A stretch of DNA of 64,000 nt, taken from Rhodopseudomonas pseudopalustris (lineage in GTDB: Bacteria > Pseudomonadota > Alphaproteobacteria > Rhizobiales > Xanthobacteraceae). Positions 8,963 to 17,712 of the stretch are shown here, piece by piece. Each line of letters starts with the position of its first letter. Positions within the stretch are counted from its first letter, which is position 1. The stretch spans positions 1-64,000 of the forward strand of contig NZ_FODT01000012.1 of NCBI RefSeq assembly GCF_900110435.1, in the 5' to 3' direction. The position numbers were made by a program, and so were the translations under genes. A model generated the notes under the pieces. It saw only the letters and a list, made by a program, of their open reading frames with translations, made no database searches and was not told the origin of the DNA.

Positions 8963-10618
8963 ATGGTCATGACCGAGAGCGTTTTCGCGACCCACGAAGT
9001 CTTCAATCAGTCACCGCCGTTCGAGGACGTCGACCTGTTCGGCGCCGATCGGCCATTGGTCGAAGCGGTGGCGCTGAACCAGGGCAGTTACGCCCATGTC
9101 GAGCTCGAGGCATTCGGACGCAATTGGGGCTCGGCGCACATGGCCGATCGCGGCAGGCTCGCCAACGAGCATTCGCCGAGGTTGAAGAGCTTCGACGCCA
9201 AGGGCCTGCGCCGCGATCAGGTGGAATTCCATCCTGCCTATCACGAGCTGATGTCCGAGAGTTTCCACGCCGGTATCCACAACTCGACCTGGGATGGGCG
9301 CGGCCGGCCGGCCGGCGGCTCGGCGGAAGTGGTGCGCGCCGCGAAGTTCTATATGGCCGCGCAGGTCGAGACTGGACATCTGTGCCCGGTGACGATGACC
9401 CGCGCGTCGGTGGCGGCGATCGCGGCGCAGCCGGATCTGTTGGCGCAAGTGATGCCCGTGCTCGGCACCAAGCGCTACGACTCCGCTTTCGCGCCATGGT
9501 CCGAGAAGCGCGGCATGAGCATCGGCATGGGAATGACCGAGAAGCAGGGCGGCACCGACGTTCGCTCCAACGCGACCCGCGCGATCCGCGACGGCGACGC
9601 CTATCGCATCATCGGCCACAAATGGTTCATGTCGGCGCCGATGTGCGACGCGTTCCTCGTGCTGGCGCAGGCCGACGAAGGGCTGAGCTGTTTCTTCATG
9701 CCGCGTTTCAAGCCGGACGGCTCGGTCAACGATATTCAGTTCCAGCGGCTCAAGGACAAGCTCGGCAATCGGTCCAATGCGTCGTCCGAAGTCGAATTCG
9801 CCGGCGCCTATGCGGTGCCGGTCGGCGAGCCGGGGCGTGGAATCCGGACGATCATCCAGATGGTGCAGCTGACGCGTCAGGATTGCGCGATCGCCTCCGC
9901 GGGGCTGATGCGCTCCGGTCTTGCGCACGCGCTGCATCACGCCCGCCATCGCAGCGTGTTCCAGAAGCATCTGATCGATCACTCGCTGATGCGGTCGGTG
10001 CTCGCCGACATGGCGCTGCAGGTCGAAGCCACGGTCGCGCTGGTGATGCGGCTGTGCCGGGCGTTCGACCAGGCGCCGCACGATCATCTCGAGGCGGCTT
10101 ACATGCGGCTGATGACGCCGGCGGTGAAGTACTGGGTGTGCAAATCGGCGCCGCCGCTCGTGTACGAGGCGATGGAGTGCCTCGGCGGCAACGGCTATGT
10201 CGAGGACGGCATTCTGGCGCGGCATTATCGCGAGGCGCCGGTGAATGCGATCTGGGAAGGCTCCGGCAATGTGATGTGCCTCGACGTGCTGCGCGCGATG
10301 TCGCGCGAGAGCGACGCCGGCACCGAGGTGCTGCAGGGCCTGATCCAGGACACCGCGGGGCTGACCGGCGGTCCCGCCGCGGCGAGTCTTGTCGCACGGG
10401 CCTTCTTGCAGGCGGACAACGAGCGCACCGCGCGACTCGCGGTCGAGACGCTGGCCAAGCTCGCCGCCGCCGCTGCGCTCAATGAAGTGCATCCACCACA
10501 TGCCGAGCTGTTCGCGCGGACGCGGCTCGCGCCCGAGCCGGCGACAATGTACGGCGCGGCCGATCTGTCTGCGGATCAGGCGCGCAGCCTGCTGGCCCGC
10601 GCGCTGCCCGAGATGTGA
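8963..10618 (+). CDS. AidB-like acyl-CoA dehydrogenase family protein
   Basis: A 551-residue flavoprotein of the acyl-CoA dehydrogenase superfamily, closest in layout to E. coli AidB (alkylation-response flavoprotein) and its isovaleryl-CoA dehydrogenase relatives. Visible features are the N-terminal AidB-type segment, the FAD-binding stretch GMGMTEKQGGTDVRSN, SSEVEFAGAYAVPVGEPGRG, and ECLGGNGYVEDG with AIWEGSGN toward the C-terminus. Two in-frame ATGs (8963 and 8969) are close together; GGA at 8960 favours 8969 slightly. It is a single gene with a REP-like palindrome downstream. AidB itself is linked to the Ada response; no ada gene is in this window, so a DNA-repair role is not supported by context. 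Confidence 0.85.
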   Translation: MVMTESVFATHEVFNQSPPFEDVDLFGADRPLVEAVALNQGSYAHVELEAFGRNWGSAHMADRGRLANEHSPRLKSFDAKGLRRDQVEFHPAYHELMSESFHAGIHNSTWDGRGRPAGGSAEVVRAAKFYMAAQVETGHLCPVTMTRASVAAIAAQPDLLAQVMPVLGTKRYDSAFAPWSEKRGMSIGMGMTEKQGGTDVRSNATRAIRDGDAYRIIGHKWFMSAPMCDAFLVLAQADEGLSCFFMPRFKPDGSVNDIQFQRLKDKLGNRSNASSEVEFAGAYAVPVGEPGRGIRTIIQMVQLTRQDCAIASAGLMRSGLAHALHHARHRSVFQKHLIDHSLMRSVLADMALQVEATVALVMRLCRAFDQAPHDHLEAAYMRLMTPAVKYWVCKSAPPLVYEAMECLGGNGYVEDGILARHYREAPVNAIWEGSGNVMCLDVLRAMSRESDAGTEVLQGLIQDTAGLTGGPAAASLVARAFLQADNERTARLAVETLAKLAAAAALNEVHPPHAELFARTRLAPEPATMYGAADLSADQARSLLARALPEM

Positions 10619-10629
10619 GAGCCTCTCCA

Positions 10630-10694
10630 CGTCATCGCGAGCGAAGCGAAGTAATCCTCAGGATCGCTTCGCCGCTCAGCTCCTCGCAATGACG
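10630..10694. repeat. REP-like imperfect palindrome
   Basis: A 65-nt imperfect palindrome between the AidB-like gene and the convergent YchJ-like gene. The left arm begins CGTCATCGCGAGCGAAGC and the right arm ends CTCGCAATGACG, separated by a short centre. A related single arm is at 1411-1438. It would form a long hairpin in RNA and could serve as a bidirectional terminator, or be a dispersed repeat of the REP type. Confidence 0.6.
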
Positions 10695-10710
10695 CCGCGA
10701 CAACCGCGCC

Positions 10711-11097
10711 TCAACCGACCGTCTCGCCCTCGGAGAAGTACCATCGACCGCGGTGCTTGCGGAACTGCGAGCGCTCGTGATGGGTCTGTTCGGCCTTGCC
10801 GCCGCGGCTGAAGCGGGCAACGAATTCGACCAGGCCGCGGCTGCCTTTCTCGCTGCTGGCGAGCACCAGCAGATCGACGAAGTTTGATTCTTCCATCCAG
10901 GCTCGATTGGCGTCGTGATCGATCAGATCGCGGTTGTCCGGATCGGTGGTCTCGACGATGTAGTCGAAGTCCTTCATCACATAGGCGGCGTAGCGCGAAC
11001 GCATCAGCGCTTCCGGCGTCATCGCCGGGCGGGTGCGGGCCAGCAGAGGGCCGCAGCAGTCGTCATAGAGCTTGCCCGATCCACACACGCAGTTCAT
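10711..11097 (-). CDS. YchJ-family protein with N-terminal SEC-C zinc motif
   Basis: A 128-residue protein beginning CVCGSGKLYDDCCGPLL, the SEC-C zinc-binding pattern C-x-C-x(8)-C-C found at the ends of SecA and in YchJ. The body (MRSRYAAYVMKDFDYIVETT, ESNFVDLLVLASS, SQFRKHRGRWYF) fits the cystatin-like YchJ domain. The second, C-terminal SEC-C motif present in E. coli YchJ is absent, which is common in short members. Its cellular function is not known. It lies just downstream of ruvX on the same strand, with a 46-nt gap, so the two may be co-transcribed. Confidence 0.82.
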   Translation of the reverse strand: MNCVCGSGKLYDDCCGPLLARTRPAMTPEALMRSRYAAYVMKDFDYIVETTDPDNRDLIDHDANRAWMEESNFVDLLVLASSEKGSRGLVEFVARFSRGGKAEQTHHERSQFRKHRGRWYFSEGETVG

Positions 11098-11143
11098 CGC
11101 AACGACACCGTCCTTCGATCAGGCCGCGCTGAGGCCGACCAGA

Positions 11144-11626
11144 TCACCCGGCGCGGTTCAAAGCCACCAGCCGATCGAGCGCACCTTGGAGAATGTAGAT
11201 CGCGGCGTGTTCGTCAATGATCTTGGCCCGTTTCGCGCGGCTGACGTCATTGGCGATCAGCGCGCGCTCGACCGCCGCGGTCGAGAGCCGCTCGTCCCAC
11301 AGCCCGATCGGCAACTCGGTGAGCCGGGCGAAATTGCGGGCGAAAGCGCGGGTCGACTGCGCGCGCGGGCCTTCGCTGCCGTCCATGTTCAGCGGCAGGC
11401 CGAGCACGAAGCCGCAAGCGCTGCGCTCAGCCGCCAGCGCCAGCACACGCTTGGCGTCGGCAGTGAAGGCTGTTCGCGCGACGGTTTCGATGCCGGTGGC
11501 GAGCTTGCGATCGGGGTCGGAGACTGCGACTCCGATCGTCTTGGTGCCGAGGTCGAGGCCGAGCAGCGCGCCGCGCGCGGGCCAGTGCGCGGCGGCTTCG
11601 ATCAGCGGGAGAATGGGTGCAGGCAT
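11144..11626 (-). CDS. ruvX: putative Holliday junction resolvase / pre-16S rRNA nuclease RuvX (YqgF)
   Basis: This 160-residue RNase H-like nuclease carries the YqgF hallmarks: LGLDLGTKTIGVAVSDP near residue 22, FVLGLPLNMDGSEG in the middle, WDERLSTAAVE and a C-terminal IDEHAAIYILQGALD. The acidic residues in the first and third motifs should bind metal. The family processes the 5' end of 16S rRNA and was earlier proposed to resolve Holliday junctions. I chose the ATG at 11626; the open frame runs back to 11776 but those residues do not match the family and fall in the regulatory gap before the oleate hydratase gene. Confidence 0.92.
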   Translation of the reverse strand: MPAPILPLIEAAAHWPARGALLGLDLGTKTIGVAVSDPDRKLATGIETVARTAFTADAKRVLALAAERSACGFVLGLPLNMDGSEGPRAQSTRAFARNFARLTELPIGLWDERLSTAAVERALIANDVSRAKRAKIIDEHAAIYILQGALDRLVALNRAG

Positions 11627-11787
11627 GGGGTCGCATAGCAGCCCGTGGCTGCTGGCGCAAAGTCGATCCCGGGGGATCCGGGCGCCGATTGATTGATCCT
11701 GACCGCGAAAGCGGTGTCTAAATACCTGGTCTGGCGCGATATTCTCAGTTCGCCGCCCTGATTTGAGCAATATCATCTGTCATTCAA

Positions 11788-11801
11788 ATATCACTTGATA
11801 T
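11788..11801. promoter_or_regulatory. candidate operator upstream of oleate hydratase
   Basis: ATATCA-CT-TGATAT is a perfect 6-bp inverted repeat with a 2-nt spacer, 50 nt upstream of the oleate hydratase start codon in an A/T-rich stretch. A related ATATCA lies at 11770-11775. A TetR-family regulator is encoded directly downstream of the enzyme, so this is a reasonable binding site for it. Inference only. Confidence 0.45.
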
Positions 11802-11850
11802 CACAGTAAGGTCGATTGCTTGCCTGTTGCGATCGACGGAAGGGAAGACC

Positions 11851-13836
11851 ATGACCGAATCAGCCCGTCACCCGATCAAGCCGGTTTCCGGCAAGCCCCC
11901 GATCGAGGCCAATGTGGGCGCAGGCTTCTGGCGTAAAGGCCCGGCCGATACGCTGCCGCCGCCCGACATGGTGGGCCCGTATATGCGCAACCGTCCGGTT
12001 CCGATTGAACCGGTGGAAGGGCGCAAGGCTTGGATCATCGGTAGCGGCATTGCCGGGCTGTCGGCCGCCTTCTACCTGATCCGCGACGGCGGCATGAAAG
12101 GCGAGGACATCACCATCCTCGATACGCTGGAGATCGCCGGCGGCTCGCTCGATGGCGCCGGCAACGCCGACGAAGGCTACATCATCCGCGGCGGCCGCGA
12201 GATGAATTTCAACTACGACAATTTCTGGGACGTGTTTCAAGACGTGCCAGCGCTGGAATTGCCCGACGGATATAGCGTCCTCGACGAATATCGTCTGGTG
12301 AACGACAACGATCCGAACTGGTCGAAGGCGCGGCTGATGCACAAGCAGGGCCAGATCCGCGACTTCTCGACGCTGGGCCTGAGCAAGCTACACCAGTGGG
12401 AGATCGTCAAGCTGCTGCTGAAGCGCAAGGAAGACCTCGACGACATCACGATCGAGCAATATTTCAGCGCCAGCTTCCTCGAAACGAATTTCTGGTATCT
12501 CTGGCGCTCGATGTTCGCTTTCGAGAATTGGCAGAGCCTTCTGGAAATGAAGCTCTACATGCATCGATTCATCGATGCGATCGACGGCCTGACCGACATG
12601 TCGGCCTTGGTTTTCCCGAAGTACAATCAGTATGACAGCTTCGTCGTGCCGCTGACCCGCCTGCTCAAGGAGAAGGGCGTCAAGATTCAGTTCGGCGTCC
12701 GGGCCTATGATCTCGACATGGTCGAGCAGGCCGACCGGCGCACCGTGACCGCGATCCGCTGCAAGAAGGCTGGACAGGACGACACCATCGCCGTCGGGCC
12801 GAATGACGTCGTGTTCGCGCTGACCGGCTCGATGACCGAGGGCACGGCTTACGGCGACATGAACGTCGCCCCCGTACTGGCCCGGGGCAATGCCGAACCG
12901 GGCGAGGACAGCGACTGGACGCTGTGGAAGAACCTGGCAAAGAAATCGCCGATCTTCGGCAAGCCCGAGAAATTCTACGGCAATGTCGCAGGCTCGATGT
13001 GGGAATCGGCGACGCTCACCTGCAAGGCTTCGCCCCTTGTCGACAAGTTGAAGGAATTATCGGTCAACGATCCGGCGTCGGGCAAGACGGTGACCGGCGG
13101 AGTCATCACCTTCACCGACTCGAACTGGGTGTTGAGCTTCACCTGCAACCGCCAGCCGCATTTTCCGACCCAGCCCGACGATGTGCTGGTGCTGTGGGTC
13201 TACGCCCTGCTGATGGACAAGGACGGCAACTACGTCCAGAAACCGATGCCCGCCTGCACCGGCCGGGAAATTCTGGCGGAGCTCTGCTATCATCTGGGGA
13301 TCGTCGACCAGCTCGACGCGATCGCGGCCAAGACCAAGGTTCGTCTGGCGCTGATGCCCTATATCACCGCGCAATTCATGCCGCGGGCGGCGGGTGATCG
13401 CCCCCGCGTCGTGCCCGAGGGCTGCACCAACCTGGCCCTCGTCGGGCAATTCGTGGAGACCAGCAACGACGTCATCTTCACGATGGAGTCTTCGGTGCGC
13501 ACGGCGCGGATCGGTGTCTATACGTTGCTGGGCCTGCCCAAGCAGGTCGCCGATATCAGCCCCACGCAATACGACATCCGCAACCTGCTGAGGGGCGCGC
13601 GCGCGCTCAACAACAACGAGCCGTTCCCCGGCGAACGGCTGCTGCATCGTCTGCTCGACAACACCTACTACGCCCATGTCTTGCCGCCGCTGCCGGAGCA
13701 GGAGGACACCCTTCGCGAACGCGCCGAAGCCGAACTGTCGACGCTGTTGGGCAAGGGAAGCCAGGCGCTCGGTGCGGTCGTCGGCTGGCTCGACCGGATG
13801 CGGGATGGACTAAGCGACACATCGAAGCAAAAGTAA
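11851..13836 (+). CDS. oleate hydratase (MCRA family, FAD-dependent)
   Basis: The 661-residue protein belongs to the myosin-cross-reactive-antigen family, which hydrates the cis-9 double bond of oleate or linoleate to give 10-hydroxy fatty acids. The N-terminal dinucleotide-binding fold reads [20 protein letters not shown], followed by [14 protein letters not shown] and [19 protein letters not shown], all typical. [20 protein letters not shown] near residue 550 is another strong signature. The ATG at 11851 has the purine-rich GGAAGGGAAG just upstream. The TetR-type regulator 69 nt downstream on the same strand probably controls it. Family members help detoxify free unsaturated fatty acids. 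Confidence 0.95.
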   Translation: MTESARHPIKPVSGKPPIEANVGAGFWRKGPADTLPPPDMVGPYMRNRPVPIEPVEGRKAWIIGSGIAGLSAAFYLIRDGGMKGEDITILDTLEIAGGSLDGAGNADEGYIIRGGREMNFNYDNFWDVFQDVPALELPDGYSVLDEYRLVNDNDPNWSKARLMHKQGQIRDFSTLGLSKLHQWEIVKLLLKRKEDLDDITIEQYFSASFLETNFWYLWRSMFAFENWQSLLEMKLYMHRFIDAIDGLTDMSALVFPKYNQYDSFVVPLTRLLKEKGVKIQFGVRAYDLDMVEQADRRTVTAIRCKKAGQDDTIAVGPNDVVFALTGSMTEGTAYGDMNVAPVLARGNAEPGEDSDWTLWKNLAKKSPIFGKPEKFYGNVAGSMWESATLTCKASPLVDKLKELSVNDPASGKTVTGGVITFTDSNWVLSFTCNRQPHFPTQPDDVLVLWVYALLMDKDGNYVQKPMPACTGREILAELCYHLGIVDQLDAIAAKTKVRLALMPYITAQFMPRAAGDRPRVVPEGCTNLALVGQFVETSNDVIFTMESSVRTARIGVYTLLGLPKQVADISPTQYDIRNLLRGARALNNNEPFPGERLLHRLLDNTYYAHVLPPLPEQEDTLRERAEAELSTLLGKGSQALGAVVGWLDRMRDGLSDTSKQK

Positions 13837-13848
13837 CGAAAGCGGTGG

Positions 13849-13879
13849 ACGGAAGCGGCGGCGCCCCGCCTGCTTCCGT
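13849..13879. terminator. hairpin after oleate hydratase gene
   Basis: ACGGAAGC (13849-13856) pairs perfectly with GCTTCCGT (13872-13879); GGCGG and CCGCC inside extend the stem. No T-run follows, so it may pause or stabilise the mRNA 3' end rather than end transcription fully before the tetR gene. Confidence 0.45.
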
Positions 13880-13905
13880 TCACAGGTTGCGACGGAACCG
13901 AATGA

Positions 13906-14523
13906 ATGCGCAAGACACGAGAACAGAGCCGACTGGAAACGCGGGAACGCCTGATCGCTTCGGCCCACGCCGCGATCAGGCGTGACGGCATCGGCGGCCT
14001 GTCGCTGCGCCGGCTGTGCGAAGAGGCGGGCTTTTCCCAGGGAGCGTTCTACTCGAATTTCGCCAGTCGCGACGACCTGCTGCTGGTATTGATGGAGCGA
14101 CATGTGCTTGGCGAAGTGGAAACGCTTCGGCGCCTCGTGCAGGGGATGGACGGCGAGGCTTCGGGCGATGTGCCCGCGACGGTGGCCGCGCGCCTCGCCG
14201 ATCTGGCGAAGCAAACTGAATGGTCGCTCTTGTCGATCGAATTGCAGCTACACGCCCAGCGCGACGACCGGTTCGCCGATGCCTACAATGCGGCAAAGAT
14301 CGGCTTTCATGCCGAGTTCGCGCGTCTGGTCGAGGAAATCCTGCAAGGCCACAACCTCACGCCGGCGTTGCCGCCGCTGCAGATCGCCATCGGCCTCTAC
14401 GCGCTTTGGTCGGGTCTTGCCGTGCAGGGGACCGTTCCCGGCGCCGTGCCGCGCGACCAGATCTTCCTTGCGTTTCTGCGCGCCATCATCGGCGGACCGC
14501 CATCGACCGCTGGCGGGCAATAG
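13906..14523 (+). CDS. TetR/AcrR family transcriptional regulator
   Basis: A 205-residue regulator with a typical TetR helix-turn-helix at residues ~10-55: RERLIASAHAAIRRDGIGGLSLRRL, then CEEAGFSQGAFYSNFASRDDLL. The remaining helical domain (residues 60-200) would bind a small ligand. It lies 69 nt downstream of the oleate hydratase gene on the same strand, so it most likely senses a fatty acid or acyl-CoA and represses that gene, perhaps through the palindrome at 11788-11801. The ATG at 13906 is adopted; an overlapping ATG at 13902 is out of frame. Ligand and target are inferred from position. Confidence 0.88.
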   Translation: MRKTREQSRLETRERLIASAHAAIRRDGIGGLSLRRLCEEAGFSQGAFYSNFASRDDLLLVLMERHVLGEVETLRRLVQGMDGEASGDVPATVAARLADLAKQTEWSLLSIELQLHAQRDDRFADAYNAAKIGFHAEFARLVEEILQGHNLTPALPPLQIAIGLYALWSGLAVQGTVPGAVPRDQIFLAFLRAIIGGPPSTAGGQ

Positions 14524-14561
14524 CAGTCCGTCCGATCATTGGGACTTGTGCGGCGTGCGGA

Positions 14562-15497
14562 TCAGCGGATCGCCACCGGGTTGATCATGCTCTGCACCGC
14601 GCCCTTGAATCGCGGCTGACCGAGCACGAACATGAACTCATAGACCTTGTCTTTCGCGAGGTCGGCGGTGTTCATGTTTTCGAGGATGTAGGTGCCGTTC
14701 ATCGGCAGCAGGATCTGGTGCACCTCGAAGATGTTCTTGCTTTCGAACGGGATCACCTCGACGCCCCAAGTGTCGGCGCCGACCGCGACCACGCCCTTCG
14801 AGGTGAGATACTTCGCGCCCTCGACGCCGACCCCCGGCTCGCCGCTGTTGTAGCGCTTGTCGTCCTTGCCGATCAGGCCGAGCCAGCCGGTGTGAAACAG
14901 CACGACGTCGCCCTGACGGATTTCGACGCCTTGTTTCTTGGCGACTTCCTCGATTTCCTTGACGTTGAAGGCGGTGCCTTCCTTCACAATGTCGGTGCCG
15001 AAATGCGCAGCCATGTCGAGCAGCACGCCGCGCGTCACCATCGGCGGCAATTTGTCGATGCCGAGCTTCTTCAGGCCGGTCGGGTCGCCGAAATCGGCGA
15101 TCTTGTTGCCGTTGTAGTAGACGTGCTCGACGCCGATATGGCCGAGGCCGTCGATCTGGCTGCCGACGCCGACCCAGCCTTCGATGATGTCGTCATTGTA
15201 GGTGGTCTTGCTCGGGCCCATGCCGGGGCTGCCGGCCTGGCCGGGCTGCACCACGGTGATCTTGAAGCCGCGCGGCGGATAAGCGGGGGTCTTGGTATCG
15301 ACCGGGATGCCGAGCGCGTAGACCTTGCCGGTTTTCACCAGTTGCGCGGCCTTCAGCGCCAGCTCGGGCGTCAGATAGTTGGCCGCGCCGATCTCGTCGT
15401 CCGGCCCCCATTTTGATTTGGTCCAGTCCTGGGCCATGGCGGGCGCGAGCGCGGTGACGACCGCAATCGAACAGCCGAGCGTCAATGCCTTGAGCAT
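14562..15497 (-). CDS. secreted cyclase-family (kynurenine formamidase-like) metal-dependent hydrolase
   Basis: This 311-residue protein has a signal peptide (cleavage expected after APAMA, residue 22) and the cyclase/kynurenine-formamidase fold. The usual HxGTHxD metal motif is recognisable only in altered form around GSQIDGLGHIGVEHVYYNG. VVLFHTGWLGLIG and EVHQILLPMNGTYILENM are family-typical. Members of this branch hydrolyse esters, amides or lactones, but the substrate is unknown. The gene is divergent from the nitronate monooxygenase gene across a 340-nt gap. I see no operon partner. Confidence 0.78.
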   Translation of the reverse strand: MLKALTLGCSIAVVTALAPAMAQDWTKSKWGPDDEIGAANYLTPELALKAAQLVKTGKVYALGIPVDTKTPAYPPRGFKITVVQPGQAGSPGMGPSKTTYNDDIIEGWVGVGSQIDGLGHIGVEHVYYNGNKIADFGDPTGLKKLGIDKLPPMVTRGVLLDMAAHFGTDIVKEGTAFNVKEIEEVAKKQGVEIRQGDVVLFHTGWLGLIGKDDKRYNSGEPGVGVEGAKYLTSKGVVAVGADTWGVEVIPFESKNIFEVHQILLPMNGTYILENMNTADLAKDKVYEFMFVLGQPRFKGAVQSMINPVAIR

Positions 15498-15837
15498 CAG
15501 TTCATCCTCCCTTGATCATCGCGTGATGGTTTTTGTTGGTCACGCCCGTTGATGCTAACGTAACATTGTGACCGCGACCATATACTTGGTGGATGCAGCG
15601 CTGCGGCGCGATCGGTGATCGCATCGACAAATCTCGGCAAGCGGAAGCGTGTTGCGCTGCGGGCGCGGGCACGGAAATGTCGCCATGATCTCCGGGGTGC
15701 GCGCGCTATGCGATGAGAGAGCGGCATCGATGCAGTGAGCTGGTAGCCCCGCTGCGGTGCGGTGTGCTAGACCGCTCCCGGCTGGCAACGATGCCGGCCG
15801 CGTCGCCCGTGATCAATCCCATCGCGTGAGTTTTGCC
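15498..15837. promoter_or_regulatory. 340-nt divergent promoter region (cyclase / nitronate monooxygenase)
   Basis: No credible gene is seen here. Both flanking genes read outward, so both promoters should lie here. A short imperfect palindrome, ATCATCGCGTGAT, sits close to the cyclase start (around 15516-15528). I cannot assign -35/-10 boxes with confidence. Confidence 0.4.
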
Positions 15838-16914
15838 ATGTGGCCAGACCGCAGACTGCTCGACCTCTTCAAAATTGGCATTCCGATCGTGCAGGCGCCG
15901 ATGGTGGGCGTGCAGGACGCCGACATCATGATCGGCGCGGCCCGCGCCGGTGCGCTGCCGTCGCTCGCCTGCGCCTCGCTGTCGCCGGAGAAAGCCCGCG
16001 CGCAGGTCGGCATCGTCCGGCAGGCGGTATCGACGCCGATCAATCTGAATTTCTTCTGCCACCACGCGGTCGATGCCGATCCGCAGCGTGAGGCTGGATG
16101 GAAGCAACGGTTGGGCGAGTACTACAAGGAATATAACGTCGACCCCGACAAGCCGCTCGCGTTCGCCAACCGCGCACCATTCGACGAAGCGATGTGCGAA
16201 CTCGTCGAAGAGTTGAAGCCGGAGGTTGTGAGCTTCCATTTCGGACTGCCGGCGCCGGCTTTGCTGGCGCGGGTCAAGGCGGCTGGCTGCATCGTGATCG
16301 CGTCGGCCACGATCGTGCGCGAAGCAATCTGGCTCGAGGAGCGCGGCGTCGATGCGGTGATCGCGCAGGGCGCCGAGGCCGGCGGCCATCGCGGCATGTT
16401 CCTGACCGACAGGATCGCCGAACAGCCCGGTCTGTTCGCGCTGCTTCCGCAGGTGGTGGACGCGGTGCGGGTGCCTGTGATTGCGGCCGGCGGCATCGCG
16501 GACGGACGCGGCATTGCGGCGGCCTTCGCGCTGGGTGCGGCCGGCGTGCAGATCGGGACTGCCTATCTGCGTTGTCCGGAATCCAAGGTCAGCGCACCGG
16601 GGCGCGTCGCTCTGGCGCGCGCCGGAGACGATTCCACCGTGATCACCAATGTGATGACTGGTCGACCGGCGCGCGGCGTGGTCAACCGCGTCATGCGCGA
16701 GGTCGGGCCGATCGCGCCGGAAGCGCCGCCGTTTCCGTATGCTGCGACCGCTCTGGCGCCGCTGAAGGCTGCCGCCGAGGCGCAGGGCCGGGTCGATTTC
16801 ACCATGCTGTGGGCCGGGCAGGCGGTCGGGCTCGGCCGCGACATGTCGGCTGCTGATATGACGCGGGCGCTGGCCGGGGCGGCGCTGGCCCGGCTGAGCC
16901 AGCTCGCTCGCTGA
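15838..16914 (+). CDS. nitronate monooxygenase / 2-nitropropane dioxygenase-type FMN oxidoreductase
   Basis: The 358-residue TIM-barrel flavoprotein matches class I nitronate monooxygenases. LFKIGIPIVQAPMVGVQD lies at the N-terminus, GAEAGGHRG mid-protein (phosphate of FMN) and AAGGIADGRGIAAAFALGA with GVQIGTAYL toward the C-terminus. The enzymes oxidise alkyl nitronates such as propionate-3-nitronate, a metabolic poison. I chose the ATG at 15838 (N-terminus MWPDRR); a GTG 12 nt upstream is possible, and the open frame back to 15757 has no family match. It stands alone between the cyclase gene and the gat genes. Confidence 0.9.
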   Translation: MWPDRRLLDLFKIGIPIVQAPMVGVQDADIMIGAARAGALPSLACASLSPEKARAQVGIVRQAVSTPINLNFFCHHAVDADPQREAGWKQRLGEYYKEYNVDPDKPLAFANRAPFDEAMCELVEELKPEVVSFHFGLPAPALLARVKAAGCIVIASATIVREAIWLEERGVDAVIAQGAEAGGHRGMFLTDRIAEQPGLFALLPQVVDAVRVPVIAAGGIADGRGIAAAFALGAAGVQIGTAYLRCPESKVSAPGRVALARAGDDSTVITNVMTGRPARGVVNRVMREVGPIAPEAPPFPYAATALAPLKAAAEAQGRVDFTMLWAGQAVGLGRDMSAADMTRALAGAALARLSQLAR

Positions 16915-16932
16915 GACCAGGTCCCCGGTTGA

Positions 16933-17289
<357 letters not shown>

Positions 17290-17366
17290 ACCTTTTTTGC
17301 TTTGACGCGTTTTCTCACCCGAGCCGTTCCCACTTTTCGCTCGGAAACGCTATAGGACGTAAGCCG

Positions 17367-17573
17367 ATGTGCCTGCTGTGCGACGACGAGAAGGCTTACG
17401 CCGCCTACATGAACTACCTCGACGCGATGGAGCGCCAGGGCGAGGTCGTCGATCCGACCAAGGCGATCGATGCGGTGCTCGATGGCCTTCAAGCCGCCGA
17501 CAGGGCTCGCCGCGACGCGCCCGAGAACGACAAGACGCTATCGCCGTTCTTCTGCAGCCCGGTCAATAAATAG
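17367..17573 (+). CDS. small CxxC protein of unknown function between gatC and gatA
   Basis: A 68-residue product starting MCLLCDDEKAYAAYMNYLDA, with a CxxC pair at residues 2-5 and a third Cys near the C-terminus (FFCSPVNK). The middle is helical and acidic, with no signal peptide or membrane segment. The ATG at 17367 has AGGA about 9 nt upstream. I do not recognise a named family. The lack of overlap with either gat gene and its coherent codon use support it being real. The CxxC could bind metal or form a disulfide; nothing more can be said from sequence. Confidence 0.7.
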   Translation: MCLLCDDEKAYAAYMNYLDAMERQGEVVDPTKAIDAVLDGLQAADRARRDAPENDKTLSPFFCSPVNK

Positions 17574-17712
17574 AGACTTGGGCCTGCTCCAGTCGCCGAC
17601 GCTTCAATTCCGGGGGGCGCTGTGCTAGCCAGCGCGGCAGGTCGAGGCGCTCGACCCGGCGAACTGCGGGATTCTGCCCGGTTCGGCCAAACACCCAGGC
17701 GTGCCTGAACAC

